DNA of 64,000 nt from Cacajao melanocephalus (GCA_963573385.1 CAUYLG010026858.1:1-64000); one strand, 5' to 3'. Numbered from the stretch's first letter, positions 1 through 11,079 are shown. The notes: generated from the letters alone by a model not told the origin. Program-made: numbers and translations.

Positions 1-238
1 CAGAAGGTGATTTACAGAATTCACTAGCCCTCGGAATGTCTGAAGCTCCTCACTCCCACCCCCGCCCATCACGCTCACCCCGAGGTGGTTTTAGGGGTAT
101 AAAAGGTCTTGACACCCTCCTTTTCGGGGCCACGGGTTGGAAAGACATGAGTCTTCCGTGGCCACCGGCAATAAAGACCCAGCAATTTGGCACACTTTTG
201 TCTTGGTGTTGACTTTCTATGCTCGGTTCAGTACAACA
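1..238 (+). mobile_element. ERV LTR, 3' part, cut by the window edge
   Basis: An LTR-like core promoter and RNA end are visible: a TATAAAA box at 98-104, an AATAAA polyadenylation signal at 170-175, then a T/G-rich stretch and a plausible terminal CA at 237-238. The GC-rich, CpG-containing text contrasts with the AT-rich DNA that follows. No primer-binding site or gag-like sequence follows, so it looks like a solo LTR. The class is probably ERV1, but I cannot name the family. The 5' end lies outside the window. Confidence 0.6.
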
Positions 239-1576
239 TATGTACTGGAATCCCACTCCTAAACCCCATTCATGCTACCTGCTCCAGTTTCATGGACTAC
301 CATCAACTGGGGACCCTTGTAATCAAAGTTATGTAAGAACATCCCTGGAGCATAAATAGAACTGTTTTGGAGAATGAGAGCAGAAAATTCACAGATGAAA
401 ATAGTGAAAGATAAAATTGAAGAGGTATGCTATGGCCAGATATTTTAAGGCCTTTTTTTTCCTCCAGGAGGAAAATATTTGGACTTTATCCTGTACATAA
501 CGGAGAGTCATAAATGGTTTTTAACTAAGGCAGTGCATGACTAGTGTTTTACAAATATTTATAAAACAAGGTGTTAAGATGGCTTGGTGTGGGGTGAGAG
601 AACAGAGAGAGGAAGGTCCGTCAGGAAGATGGTTTATTAGTACATATGAAGAAGATGAAAAATAGGAAGAGGATGTGGCCATGAGGAAAAAAAAAGCCAA
701 TAGCTCTGAAATGACTTTACAGGATATGATAGATGGCTTGGGGCCACTGAGTGAGGCAGACAATTACATTTGAGAGAAAACCAGGCTGCTGTTACATGTT
801 CAGGCACAAACAAGCTTGGGCTTTAGGCCCAATACACCAGAGAAACTAAACAGGACACATGTGAAAATTATAAAGTCATGTTAAAAGGCAAAAAGCTTAT
901 GGATTACATTATTAGAAATTAGCAATGGTAAAAGCCAAAGTATATTTCTCCCTGAGCAATAAAAATCAATGTGGAAGAACACCAATTATGACAGTAGTGA
1001 CTAAGATAAAGAGGTGGACATTGTCCACACAATGCAGATTTGATATGGAAGGCTTTTATGGTCTTGCTAAAGGCAGCCTTAGAAACCATACATTACATAT
1101 GCCAGCCTTTGGCTGAGGAGTGGGTGACTACTATGTTTGCCCATATGGATTTCTGTAGACCAGGGCCCCAGGATAAACCAGGGTATAAAGGTGAGGCTAT
1201 AAGGAAGTGTATGCGGTAAGGGATGAATTATTACAAAGAAAATTCTTGATGTTTAATCTGAATGACAGAATGTTAGCTTATGAATAGATTTTTAAAATTT
1301 AGGAGGAAAACAGTGGTAAGAAGGCATAGCAAAATAGTGTTAGACATAATGATTTTGAGTAGGCCATACAAATGGAAATGTTCAGCATACAGAGTGAGGT
1401 GATATGTGACAGTAATACATGAGAAAGAACAGTGCTCAAAATGTCACACTGTAGTTCATGAGACTAAGATCCAGTCAATCATAATAAAGTATTAATCTTT
1501 AAAAAAACATTAACATATATACAAAATAAACACAAGGGTGAATAAGAGAATTAGCATTTATAGCAGTGTATCATGT
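239..1576. other. Unassigned AT-rich sequence
   Basis: No recognisable gene. Open frames here are short (63-80 codons) and have no codon or domain signal. Purine-rich stretches around 580-700 could be an ancient unrecognised repeat. Confidence 0.5.
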
Positions 1577-2001
1577 TGCTGTGGTTTGAATATTTGTCCC
1601 TTCCAACACTGATGCTGAAATTTAATCCTGAATGAGGCAGTATTGGGAGGTGAGGCCTTTAAGAGGTGATTGGGTCATGAGAGCAGAGCCCTCATGTAAT
1701 CCATACATGAATTACAGATTACTAGATTAATGGGTTAATAGATTAATGGGAGTGGGACTGGTGGCTTTATAAGAAGAGAAAGAGAAACATGAACAAACAT
1801 GCTCAGCCCCCTCACCATGTGATAACCTGCATCACCTCTGGACTCTGTAGAGAGGCCCCACAAACAAGAAGGCTCTCACCAGATGTGACCCCTTGACTTT
1901 GGATTTCTCAGTTTCCAAAACTGCAAGAAATAAAGTCCTTTTCTTTATAATTGTCCAGTTTCAGGTATTCTGTAACGAGCAACAGAAAATGGACTAATAC
2001 A
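1577..2001 (+). mobile_element. MaLR LTR (MST/MLT1-type), solo, with perfect target duplication
   Basis: The sequence follows the MaLR pattern: a 5' TGCTGTGGTTTGAAT start, a GGGAGGTGAGGCCTTT block, a TGGGTCATGAGAGCAGAGCC block, a TTATAAGA core, an AATAAAG signal near 1929 and a 3' end reading ATGGACTAATACA. The 5-bp string CATGT occurs immediately before (1572-1576) and after (2002-2006), as expected for an ERVL-MaLR insertion. No internal region is attached, so it is a solo LTR left by LTR-LTR recombination. An A-rich tract lies downstream at about 2230-2243. Confidence 0.85.
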
Positions 2002-2278
2002 CATGTATTAATAAAATTAAATTAACTTATAGTGAGTGCTGCTTCATTAGTTGGTGAGAGAAGAGACACATCTACTGACTTAAGAATCTATTTACTCAAT
2101 AATGGCACTTTACATTGATAAATTATAATAGTTTTCTACTAACATCTCCTTAAATATGTAAGGTGCAGAGCTGATAAATGAGATAACCAAGATTTTACTT
2201 ATAATTAAAAGAAAAAACTCAACTCTTCTTAAAAAAAAAAAAAGCTGTTGAATTTGTTGAACAATGACCCACTTGTTT

Positions 2279-2597
2279 AAAAGATGCACAGGGGGCCAGG
2301 TGTGGTGGCTCATGCCTGTAACCCCAGTACTTTGGGAGGCCGAGGTGGGCAGATCACAGGGTCAGGAGCTCGAGACCAGCTTGGCCAGCATGGTGAAACT
2401 CCGTCTCTACTAAAAATACAAAAAAATTAGCCAGTATGGTGGAGTACGCCTATAATCCCAGCTACTGGGGAGGCTGGGCAGGACAATTGCTTGAACTGGG
2501 GAGGAGGAGGTTGCAGTGGGCTGAGATGGCGCCACTGTACTCCAGCCTGGGCGACAGAAGAGACTCTGTCTCAGGAAAAAAAAAAAAAGATGCACAG
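2279..2597 (+). mobile_element. Alu (S-type) with 13-bp target duplication
   Basis: A full dimeric Alu body runs from about 2292 to 2584. It has left-arm RNA polymerase III box-like sequence, the middle A-rich linker near 2415-2427, a right arm and a terminal A tail. AAAAGATGCACAG flanks it at 2279-2291 and 2585-2597. Open frames on both strands in this interval are Alu artefacts. Confidence 0.95.
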
Positions 2598-2609
2598 CAA
2601 TTTAACACA

Positions 2610-3040
2610 TGTGTATATAGACATATCTTAAATTAAAAGCTTCACAAATCATTACTTATTCTTAATACTTGCTCTTCTTTTTCTATTCATTTTTTTCTTT
2701 TTTTCTTTTTAATGCTGCCTATAGCTTTTAAGTTGATTTCAGCATCTGTACTTTGGCTTAGAGATTTTTAGATTAAGAAGAGCCATTTATGATCATTTTA
2801 TAGAACCATCTATAAAGCTATGACTGAAAAATCCAGAAGAGATATTTTTTAAGAAAAGGTAAAAAAGAAAAAAGCAGAAAATGAAGGGTTGGGAGCTACT
2901 AACAGAGGGTAGGAAAAGAGACAAAGAAGATAAAGTCGGGTCATAGGCTGAACACAAACAGTATCAAAGAGGACAACGTTGCAAAAATAAATGTGAAGTC
3001 AACAAAAGCTTATTTCAATACATGTCTTTACCCTTTACTG
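2610..3040. other. Unassigned AT-rich sequence with a pyrimidine tract
   Basis: A T/C-rich tract lies at about 2670-2712 and a purine-rich stretch at about 2850-2935. I see no gene or named repeat. Confidence 0.5.
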
Positions 3041-3240
3041 CAGTGTATCTCAAAACTAATTTAAGCCAAAATACCAAGACACTTGTTAAAAATTCAGATA
3101 CCTGGGCCCCATCCCAGACCTAGTGAATTAAACTCTCTTTGGCAATTGAAAAGTTTCCCAGGGCATCCTTTTAACTAAGCATTTTTATCTCAATACCTTT
3201 TATAAATCAGCTTTCAAAGTGGTACTTTCCAAGAACATGC
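3041..3240 (+). mobile_element. MER5-like DNA transposon relic (hAT-Charlie)
   Basis: The block around 3085-3130 (CTTGTTAAAAATTCAGATAC, then CTGGGCCCCATCCCAGACC) matches the MER5A body. The flanks are diverged. This is a non-autonomous, long-inactive element. Confidence 0.55.
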
Positions 3241-3510
3241 AAACTCACTTCATATATAGATATATTTCTGAAAAGTTGTTAAGTGACTACTTATACACCA
3301 AACCATTATTCCCCTAAAGACTATCATGATCATTTCAGAATTATGTTCATCCAGAAGGAAACAAACTAGATTTGAGAGCATTCAGCCTTTAAATAAATAT
3401 TCTTTATCTAATTTTTCTGTATTACTTATGTAAGAGGTTGGCCAAATGGACTCACATACTCATTATTTTTACTTAGTTTAGAAGCATGTTTATTTAAAAT
3501 TACAACATAC

Positions 3511-4133
3511 TGTTAACTCATTCCTGTAAGGCCGATAGCCTTGCCAGGAGCTGGATGGACAATACTCACCCCCTCCGCTCCTGATAACACTTATCAGGAG
3601 GCCGGACATCCTACGGGCGCCTGCCTTCTCCATGTAAGCTCCCCACACCCACTCCTGCATTCCACTCCTGCATTCCACTCCTAGCGCCACACTCAGCACT
3701 AAATCATGCTGTCAGCCCAAAATTCAAAAATCCCGCCGAGAGCCTGACCAATGGCAGCTCGCCAAGTCCGGGTCCAGTCTCTCTCTCTGACCAATACAGG
3801 TGCCCATGCTTTGTTTCCTCACGGTCAATCTGTTACCTGCTCCAGCCCACCTGTGGGTACCTCTGCTGGGCTGCCAATGGCAACTTGCCAAGTCCAGGTC
3901 CACTCTTTCTATGACCAATGCAGTTACCCCATGCTTTGTTTCCCCACTGACCAATCTACTGCCCTTACCCCCTATAAAACCCCATGCCCAGAACGGCCGG
4001 GTGCGACTTCTCTGGCCTCTCTCTCCCTCTCTCTCTCCCTCCCCCGGGGCCACAGAACCTCGCCCGGGAGCTAAATAAACTGGAATTTAATTTGTCTCGT
4101 GCTGGCCTCAGTTTCCTCATTTTAAACTCGGCA
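3511..4133 (+). mobile_element. ERV1-like solo LTR with duplicated U3 block
   Basis: GC-rich LTR with a clear retroviral layout. The U3 carries two imperfect copies (about 3746-3840 and 3873-3967, period about 127) that include CCAAT boxes at 3748, 3791, 3874, 3914 and 3951. A TATAAAA box is at 3973-3979, a CT-rich R/U5 leader follows at about 4010-4045, and an AATAAA signal is at 4074-4079. The proposed ends are TG at 3511 (or 3525) and CA near 4132. I could not find a convincing target duplication. No internal viral genes are attached. Family not identified. Confidence 0.65.
3973..3979 (+). promoter_or_regulatory. LTR TATA box
   Basis: TATAAAA sits about 20 bp after the last CCAAT box of the duplicated U3 block and about 95 bp before the AATAAA signal, the expected order in a retroviral LTR. 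Present activity is unknown. Confidence 0.55.
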
Positions 4134-4149
4134 ATATCCTTACAAGAAT

Positions 4150-4220
4150 AACCTTACAGTACGACCTTGAGCAAGTTCTTTAGGCTCCAAACCTCAGTTC
4201 CAGGTTGGCTAAATGAGCAG
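4150..4220 (+). mobile_element. MIR fragment
   Basis: The text ACCTTGAGCAAGTTCTTTAG followed by a CCTCAGTT block is the diverged MIR core (plus sense). Short and old. Confidence 0.6.
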
Positions 4221-5745
4221 ACCAGGCCACCTACATCTGGGGGATCGCAAAACAAGATGACAATTGAAAAGAACCCAGAACCATGATGCAGGCGTAATTG
4301 AACCTCAGCAAACGTTGGGCCAGAGACCCTCTGAAGCAGTTGCTAGACAGCCTGCTACCAGGAATGCTACAGAAAATGTCCATCCACCCATCCCGCACCA
4401 AGTGGGACTGAATGAGCTGAGAGTAAAGAAAATCTACCTGCTAGAACAAAATAAAATCCTCTGTGGATCTCAACAATCAAAAATAATGAGCCACTCAAGT
4501 GCTATGCTTGGAAAGGGGGAAGGCTATAAGTCTTTCATTTTCCCGGACTTTAAACAGAGGGGAATGAGAAAGCAGTAGCTTTGTACAGTTGCCTCAATCC
4601 CAGCTCTTGCCTGCAGGCTTAGCTCCAGCAGCTCTACATATATTGACAATTGTTTTTAAAAATGAGTTTGCAGCCTGGTGCAAAGGGAAGATGGTATGAA
4701 TAATATTATAGCTGGGGACCTATGGAGAGCAGTGCACTTTCGCTGGCTTTGTTATTTAACTTCTACCAAAGCATCTCTATTTGCAGGGCTGGCAGCTCCA
4801 TTTCCACGGTCTCTGGCTGTGATAGCAGAGAACTTGAAATTCTGTGGAGCCACACCTTGCTTGCATGGAAGGCAGCAGCACAGGTAGGGACCCTCACCAG
4901 GAGAAGGGTGAGGAAGGGGGATGGATTTGCCCAGAACCGTTCGCGCCCTGCTTACTTTTAAAAAGCAAACTTCATTCCCTCCTCCCAAATTGCCTTAAAA
5001 TGCTTCTATTTTGAAATTCATATGCACTGAATTTGAAGACATCAGCAGGTGCCTGCGTCCCCATTCCTCCTGGCCACCTGTTGTAGCTGTCTTCCCGTCA
5101 GGCCTCGCTAAGGAACTGCTTCTCTTTCCTCACAGTTTGAGCAGGAGGAGATGGGCTTCTCAGGAATGGAAACGGAGCTTCCTGTAATGCGTGAAAGTAG
5201 ATGCTGGACTACACAGATCTCACGGCTTTAGAGAGAGCAATGGCATCCTCTTTCCAACTGCATAAATTAGAACTGCGGCACTGAGTCTGCAAAACAGCTG
5301 CTGTATCCCGGTACAGCCCAGAAAATGTATTTCTTAAATCACTTTAAAAAAAAAAAGATTCCGCAGAATTTAAGGCAGGCCTCTCTATCTTTTAGAAGTT
5401 CAAATGACACAGGATTAGGGCATGCATCACCTTTTGTCTCCTTGGCAGGGAAAACTCACTGTCCCAGGTGCTGCCCAAGATGATCTTACAAAATCAGTGT
5501 GAATGTGTTCCCACTGCTCCAAAAACAACCACAACAACCAAACAGACTCAAAATAACTTTCATCCTAGACAATAGAGCAAATTTCCAGGGTCTCAGTTGT
5601 AGAAAAACAAAAAAGGCAGCCTGATGCTCTAAAGGGACACAGGTGGCAAGCAGGCCAGGTGTCCTTTCAGAGCCTTCTACAGAGCAGATGCTCAGCACAC
5701 CCAAGCATTTCTGCAAGTCAGTGTCACCTGTGCCACGGACATCTT
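4221..5745. other. Unassigned, moderately GC-rich sequence
   Basis: No recognised repeat or gene. A 104-codon open frame at 4264-4578 (plus) and overlapping frames at 4678-4988 have no signal peptide, domain or repeated motif that I recognise, and no sequence I can call a splice site or Kozak start. A poly(A) run lies at about 5345-5356. This stretch is less AT-rich than most of the window. Confidence 0.45.
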
Positions 5746-5749
5746 CACA

Positions 5750-6040
5750 AAGTAATAATAAGAGCTGCTTTCATAAAACCTTCCTATGTTCTTAAGAGCT
5801 CGGCATGCATTAACTCAGAGAACCATGAATTCCTCTCCCATTTACCTCAAGAAATAAGCACTGGCAGTGAGCTGCACTCTTTTTTTCTTTCTAACTGGGA
5901 AATAGATTAAAAGTCTATTGAGTGAAACAGTCATATTATCTGCATTTTAAATACCGAGAGGTTGTGTAAGAGCCCAGGGCCTCAGGACCCATCAGTGCAG
6001 AAGGAGTCTGGCTCATAGGTCCAAGCTCTTCATTTCCAAA
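5750..6040 (-). mobile_element. MIR-like relic, minus strand
   Basis: The order of blocks matches an inverted MIR: a GCATTAACTCAGAGAACC region, ATTATCTGCATTTTAAATAC, then GAGAGGTTGTGTAAGAGCCC and a final GTCTGGCTCATAGGTCCAAG. It is interrupted by about 90 bp of unmatched sequence. Confidence 0.5.
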
Positions 6041-7670
6041 CTGCACTGAGTGAGGCGTCAACATGGATAACGTCAGGAGTGACAGATGAGCTACAACAGG
6101 GAAATGCGTTCTGTGGACTTGAGGTCCGACTGTACCGTCACCAACTGGAACATCATCTTTCTTGATTTTTTAATGCTCAGCATTTAGCACAGTGGCCAGG
6201 AAACTGTGGGTGTTGAACAAGAGTGTGTTGCGTGAATCAACGGGAAGAAGTACCTTGGGGATAACACTGTTTGTGAAGTGCCAGAATCAGTGAAACACCT
6301 GAAAGGCTCCAAGCGGACTCATCACAATCCTAGGTACTGCTGGACCAGTACAGAGAATCTCAGCCTACTGGTAGAGCAATTTAAACAGCCCCAAAATAAT
6401 TCAACCAACTCAGTGTCAGCTGACTTAACACTGTGGTACCAAAATACGTATCTAATTAGCAGTTGATCTAAAATATTTACACACACACATGCAGAGAGAA
6501 AGAGAGAGAGAGAGAAGAATACCTCTATATTTTGTATGCCCAATAAACATTGAGGAATGTTAAGCTTATTTATAATCTATGTATCTGTGTATCTATCATG
6601 TATATGCCTACCTATTTATTATTTATTACCTGTCTGGCTGGCTTTCTGTGTATCTTCCTGAGAGACAGGGAGTGGTAGGTACATTGATTAACATGTGCCA
6701 AATTTCCATGGTGCCCTGCGCAGCACATGTGTCCTCTATACTAATACTATAAAACATAACAGGGAGCTATTTAGAAAAATAACTTTATATATCTGAAAAT
6801 TAGAATATGGGCATTTGTAATTTTAGGCTGGATGATCAAAATAAGGGTTACTTGCTTTTTTAAGAGAGCGTGTTCTATAAATATATGTCAAATGTTAGAA
6901 GATTATTGTCAATTGATGAGTCTCTTAAGGGAGGTATTGTTATTTTAATTTATTGTGGCACAAAATAACGTTTAAATCTTAGACACAGGCTGTTATAAAC
7001 GGTAAGCCAAAATAACATATCTGTGTCCAAAGGTTCATTACAAATTAATGCCTCTAAAAATATAAGAAATTAGCCACTAAAAGTCAACTCTGTGTCGTCA
7101 CAGAGTCAGCTAAAAATGGAAAGAACATGAGTACCGAATTGCTGGGAAGTGAATGCAAATTAGATGACAATTGTTCATGTCCCTCCATTTTCTCTCGCAT
7201 CCAAAGAGGGCAACATTCTTGACCTCTACTTCCCAGAAACGGTAAGGAGATTAATTAGCACCTGTGAAGGTTTTGTACTATCTTGGCTTAGAGAAAGGTA
7301 ATGGTGCTTTATTCTTCAAGCACTGTTTCACTTGAATCATAAATAAGGAAATGAATTTTTTTTAACTAAAAGTATAACTTCTGATAATGACTGAATAATT
7401 CAAGGTGGATTAAGAAATTACTGGGTTTTCTATACTCTATCAAAGTAAGACTTCTTTTGTCTTAACTATTACGCTGGAGAAATGTTAGATGCAACATGTT
7501 TTCCTTTTTGGACACAGGGAAAAATACTAAAGCATGATTTAAAAAGGATTTCAGAAGGAGCTGTAATACAAAGTCACGTTGAACACCGTCTGAGCACTGA
7601 AATTAATCTCTAGAGAGTTGATGTCTAGGCTAACGCACTGCAACCTCTGAGGATTTGTTTTAAACTTAGG
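6041..7670. other. Unassigned sequence with simple repeats
   Basis: Contains a short (AC)n/(GA)n tract at about 6479-6515 and TATC-like low-complexity DNA at about 6570-6650. The remainder is unassigned AT-rich DNA with no supported gene. Confidence 0.5.
6479..6515. repeat. Compound (AC)n-(GA)n microsatellite
   Basis: A CACACACACA run is followed within 10 bp by a GAGAGAGAGAGAGA run. Confidence 0.8.
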
Positions 7671-7671
7671 G

Positions 7672-7835
7672 CAATGGTTCTCAAACTTTAACAGGTACTG
7701 AGACCACCTGCAGGGTCTGTCACAAACTGAGCTCCTGATTCAGTAAATCCAGGGAGGGGCCTGACAATTTGAATTTCTAACAAGCTCCAGGTGATGCTGA
7801 TATTGCTCTCTGGAGATCAGAATCTGAGAAAGACT
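7672..7835 (+). mobile_element. MER5A (hAT-Charlie) DNA transposon relic
   Basis: Starts near GGCAATGGTTCTCAAACTTT and contains CCTGATTCAGTAAATCCAG, the GGGGCCTGACAATTTG block, and TTTCTAACAAGCTCCAGGTG followed by ATGCTGAT, all in MER5A order. The family is non-autonomous and now inactive. Confidence 0.85.
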
Positions 7836-7999
7836 AAATTAGGGAGTTCAATGATTTCCAAACTGGAGTCCATTTTCTTTACCCAGAGAATTTTTTTTTA
7901 ATGCAGATTTCTGACTCTAGCCTGAGTTTATAAAACCAAAATTTCCAGGGTACAAGACTTAATTGTTTGCACTGGTTTTAAGCTCACCAGGTAACCTTG

Positions 8000-8362
8000 C
8001 GTATTAGTCCATTTTCATACTGCTGTAAAGAAGTGCCCAAGACTGCATAAATTATAAACGAAAGAGGTTACATTGACTCACGGTTCACCATGGCTGGGGA
8101 GGCCTCAGGAAACTTAGTCTTGGGAGAAGAGGAAGCAAGACACCTTCTCCGAAAAGCAGCAAGAAAGACAAGTGCCCAGGAAAGAGGGGGAAGAGCCTCT
8201 TATAAAATCATCAGATCTCGTGAGAACTCACTCACCGTCACCGTGCGGGGAAACCGCCCCCAGGATTAATTACTTCCACGTGGTCTCTCCCTTGAGGTGG
8301 GAATTATGAGGATTGCAATTCAAGATGAGATTTTTGGATGTAGACACAGCCAAAACATATCA
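8000..8362 (-). mobile_element. THE1/MST-type MaLR solo LTR, minus strand, with perfect 5-bp target duplication
   Basis: Read on the minus strand, this starts TGATATGTTTTGGCTGTGTC and ends ATGGACTAATAC, the diagnostic termini of THE1/MST LTRs. The gene-end region (AAATTATAAACGAAAGAGG in plus sense) and the AGATCTCGTGAGAACTCAC block are also present. CCTTG lies directly before (7995-7999) and after (8363-8367), the expected 5-bp target duplication. The terminal T of the element at 8000 has mutated to C. No internal region is attached. Confidence 0.93.
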
Positions 8363-8599
8363 CCTTGATGCACAGGTTCAAAAACAGGTTAGTCAACTCA
8401 TGGGCTTTAGTGCTATTGAATCAGGTAGCCAAAGGCTGCTTCAACTCTTCCATTTGGTTGACGCCTTCAGACTCTCAGGCATACTTGTCTGTGGTCACCT
8501 CCTGCTTTGATATGCTTGCTAGTGATGTTACCATTTGGGCTATTGTAATTTCCTGGAAGACTGCAATTTCAGTCTTATGGAAAAGATCTTTCTTTCTTA

Positions 8600-8765
8600 T
8601 TTTTTTTGACAAGTTTGGAAATCGTTCATTTATTCAAAAAATTGCCATTGAGCACTTATTCTGTGCCAGGCACTTTTCCAAATGTTGGAGATGAAACGAT
8701 AAAACAGACAAAAAGCTCTACTTTTGTGGAACTTACAGTCTAGTTGGGGAGACAATAAAGATAAA
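8600..8765 (-). mobile_element. Ancient L2/MIR-class repeat
   Basis: TTCATTTATTCAAAAAATTG, then TGAGCACTTATTCTGTGCCAG with GCACTTTTCC, and a final GGAACTTACAGTCTAGTTGG follow a very common mammalian repeat pattern. I cannot settle the exact family by eye. Confidence 0.55.
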
Positions 8766-9054
8766 TAAACTGTGCATGGTGGTTCACACCTGGGATCCCA
8801 GCACTCTGAAAGGCGCAGGCAGGAGGATTGCTTGAGCCCAAGAGGTCAAGTTCAGCCTGGGCAATACAGTGAAACCCTGTCTCTACAAAAAATTAGCCAC
8901 ACTTTGTGGTACATGCCTGAGGTAGGAGGATCACTTGAGGCCAGGGGCTTGAAGCCACAGTGAGCTGTGATGGAGCCACTGCACTTTTGTCTGGGTGACT
9001 ATGACCCTGTCTCAAGGAAAACCCAAAAGCAAACTAATAAAAAAATATAAATAA
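8761..9054 (+). mobile_element. AluJ-like element
   Basis: A diverged dimeric Alu running from about 8769, with the linker ACAAAAAATTAGCC near 8886 and an A-rich tail near 9020-9050. ATAAATAA at both ends (8761-8768, 9047-9054) is a possible target duplication, but it is low complexity. Confidence 0.88.
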
Positions 9055-9056
9055 GA

Positions 9057-9155
9057 TCAGGCATGGTGGCTCATGCCTGTCATCCCCGCACTTTGGGAAG
9101 CCAATGTGGGAGGATCACTTGGGGCCAAAAGGTCAAAACCAGACTAGAAAAGGCT
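9057..9155 (+). mobile_element. 3'-truncated Alu left-arm fragment
   Basis: GGCATGGTGGCTCATGCCTG and the following 80 bp match the Alu left arm, then the match stops without an A tail. It lies a few bases after the preceding Alu in the same orientation. Confidence 0.8.
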
Positions 9156-9213
9156 TTTCATTTGCTCTCTCTGTGAGGTACCCAAAGCGCAAATGAGGCA
9201 GAGTGGCACAGAA

Positions 9214-9425
9214 TCCGTGTAGAAGTCCAGACCCTGGAATTAGGCTACTTGGGTTGAACCTGGCTTCCACTTACCAACTGTGCTAAACTTGAGCAAAGCT
9301 CCTAAACTCTCTAACTCCTACAGTTTTCTCATCTGTGAGATGTGGGTAATAGTACCTTCACAAGAAGACTTGCATAAGGATTCAACTAGTTAAAATCTAC
9401 AAAGTGCCTAGAGTAGAGCCTGATC
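9214..9425 (+). mobile_element. MIR, near full length
   Basis: Contains GGTTGAACCTGGCTTCCACT, an AACTTGAGCAAAGCTCCTAA block, TTTTCTCATCTGTGAGATG, and a 3' L2-like tail ending near AGAGCCTGATCT, all in MIR order. Confidence 0.85.
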
Positions 9426-10030
9426 TATTTCCTGTTATGGACTTCTTTTTTTCTAATGCGTGATTGGAGGCTATTGGTAAGAGATTTTAGCTCTGCTAAA
9501 ACCTTTCAAATGCTATGTTGTTAAAATAAACTATCTTGTTTCAAGGACTAATTATTCAACTGTGGCTGGCATTCAAATATAAGGCAGGCAATCTATGAAT
9601 CAGGGTGTTTGGGATGCTGTACGTGATTGATGAGTAAACATTAGGACATTTCAAATAATGCAGAAAGAGAGATCCCCAGGTTAGTGTCTTAGGATTATTT
9701 TCAAATCCTTGGCTAACCTGGAGCTTTCTCTCCCTTGGTCTTGAAGAGAGGAATTAAATAATTGTCGTAATAGTAAAAACAAAACTTTATACTTTGTAGT
9801 TGCTATATAATAAATTTTGCTGTGTTGTATGCTGTTGAATATAAAACCTAACCCCCAGCTCTGCTTAAAATTAACTAACTCCCTGTATAACCTACCTTCT
9901 CTATTCTCCCCACAGTCTCAGCAAAGTTCCCAGGCATCTCAAGACTCCTGTTTTTCTTGCCGATGAACTGCAAGCTCACAGGGCAAGATAACACCCAAAA
10001 AATGTACAGTGGGTTTCTCAAAATGCTATT
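9426..10030. other. Unassigned AT-rich sequence
   Basis: No gene seen. A block around 9838-9860 (TATAAAACCTAACCCCCAG) resembles the LTR-like block at 10170-10190, so the LTR-like feature that follows may start as early as about 9825. Confidence 0.4.
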
Positions 10031-10275
10031 TTTAAAATGTAACGTACATCATAAGACATGTTGCAAATTACTTAACTGTTCTTTGTTCTGACATCTGTAA
10101 ACCTGTTAGCTGCTATGTCATCCTGTATGTGTAAAAGTATCCCATTTTCTTTCTCTGGGGCTCAGACTTATAAAACCTGACTCCCAGGATGCTAATCCTC
10201 AAGCTGGTGGCCACCTTAATAAAATCCTCCTGTTTCACCCACTTGTCTCTCCCGTCTTCTGGATATTCTGTGACA
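10031..10275 (+). mobile_element. Possible LTR 3' portion
   Basis: TTATAAAACCTGACTCCCAG at about 10168-10187, followed by AATAAA at 10218-10223 and a CT-rich end, is the order expected of an LTR core promoter and polyadenylation region. The ends are not defined and I do not recognise the family. Confidence 0.35.
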
Positions 10276-10279
10276 GTCT

Positions 10280-10910
10280 GCTGCTGTCTCCTGCTGCTCA
10301 GATGATGTGATTACCCTGAGATCCTGATGAGACCTCTGCAAACAAAATCCAAAGGAGAAGACTGGCCCAACACATAAAGAATCCATTGCTGCACACATTG
10401 TTTGCGTTTACAAAGAAAATACTTCCCTGAAACTTAATTGCTGCTAATAAGTTTCATGTGCTTGTGCCTTCTATTTGCCTTTTAAAACACAAACAATACT
10501 AGTAAGAAACAGAGTATCAGTAGTGATGATTTTTAAATTAAACCTTTATCCCCGTGGATAGATTTATAAAGTTCTTTCACAATCTGAGAGTATTGAACTT
10601 TGTGTGTCCTAGCAAGTGCCAAAACAGGAGAAGATAATGATGGATATTGCAAATAATAACATAGACTTGAAGGCTAATTTCAGTTTTCCACCTTCAGGTA
10701 ATGTCTTAATCGTCATTGTTTGAGTTTAATTTTTTAATGCCACTTTTCATTTTGGAAACTAGAAACCCCAGGAAATTAGTTTCAATAACTACAAAAGTAA
10801 TTTCTCAAATAAAGAATGATTATATTTTTCTCTACAAAACTATTAAAATGTATTAAAAAATGGAAACTTACTCTTTACTGGTAAGAATCAAAATTCAAGG
10901 GTCATTTGAT
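10280..10910. other. Unassigned AT-rich sequence
   Basis: No recognisable repeat, gene or RNA. A 60-codon minus-strand frame at 10216-10398 partly overlaps the LTR-like sequence and has no support. Confidence 0.5.
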
Positions 10911-11075
10911 TTTTTTTTTTTTTTTTGAGACAGGGTCTTTCTCTGTCACCCAGACTGGAGTTCAGTGGAAAGATTATAGCTCACTGCAGCCTTGAACTTC
11001 CGGGTTCCAGGGATTCTTCTGCCACAGCCTCAGTTTCCCAAAGTGCAGGGATTATAGGCATGAACCACTATGTTT
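10911..11075 (-). mobile_element. Free Alu monomer (FLAM/FRAM type), minus strand
   Basis: A poly(T) head at about 10911-10926 is followed by one monomer only: GAGACAGGGTCTTTCTCTGT, AGCTCACTGCAGCC and GTGCAGGGATTATAGGCATG. There is no second arm, so this is a monomeric Alu-related SINE rather than a dimer. Confidence 0.8.
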
Positions 11076-11079
11076 CACT

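Noticed and set aside
3751..4078. 107-codon and 109-codon frames on opposite strands
   Set aside because: Both lie in the GC-rich U3/R of a solo LTR, where stop codons are rare by composition. There is no viral gene similarity.
4264..4578. 104-codon frame as a possible small gene
   Set aside because: No recognised domain, no signal or repeat pattern, and no visible promoter or splice context. I have no conservation data to support it.
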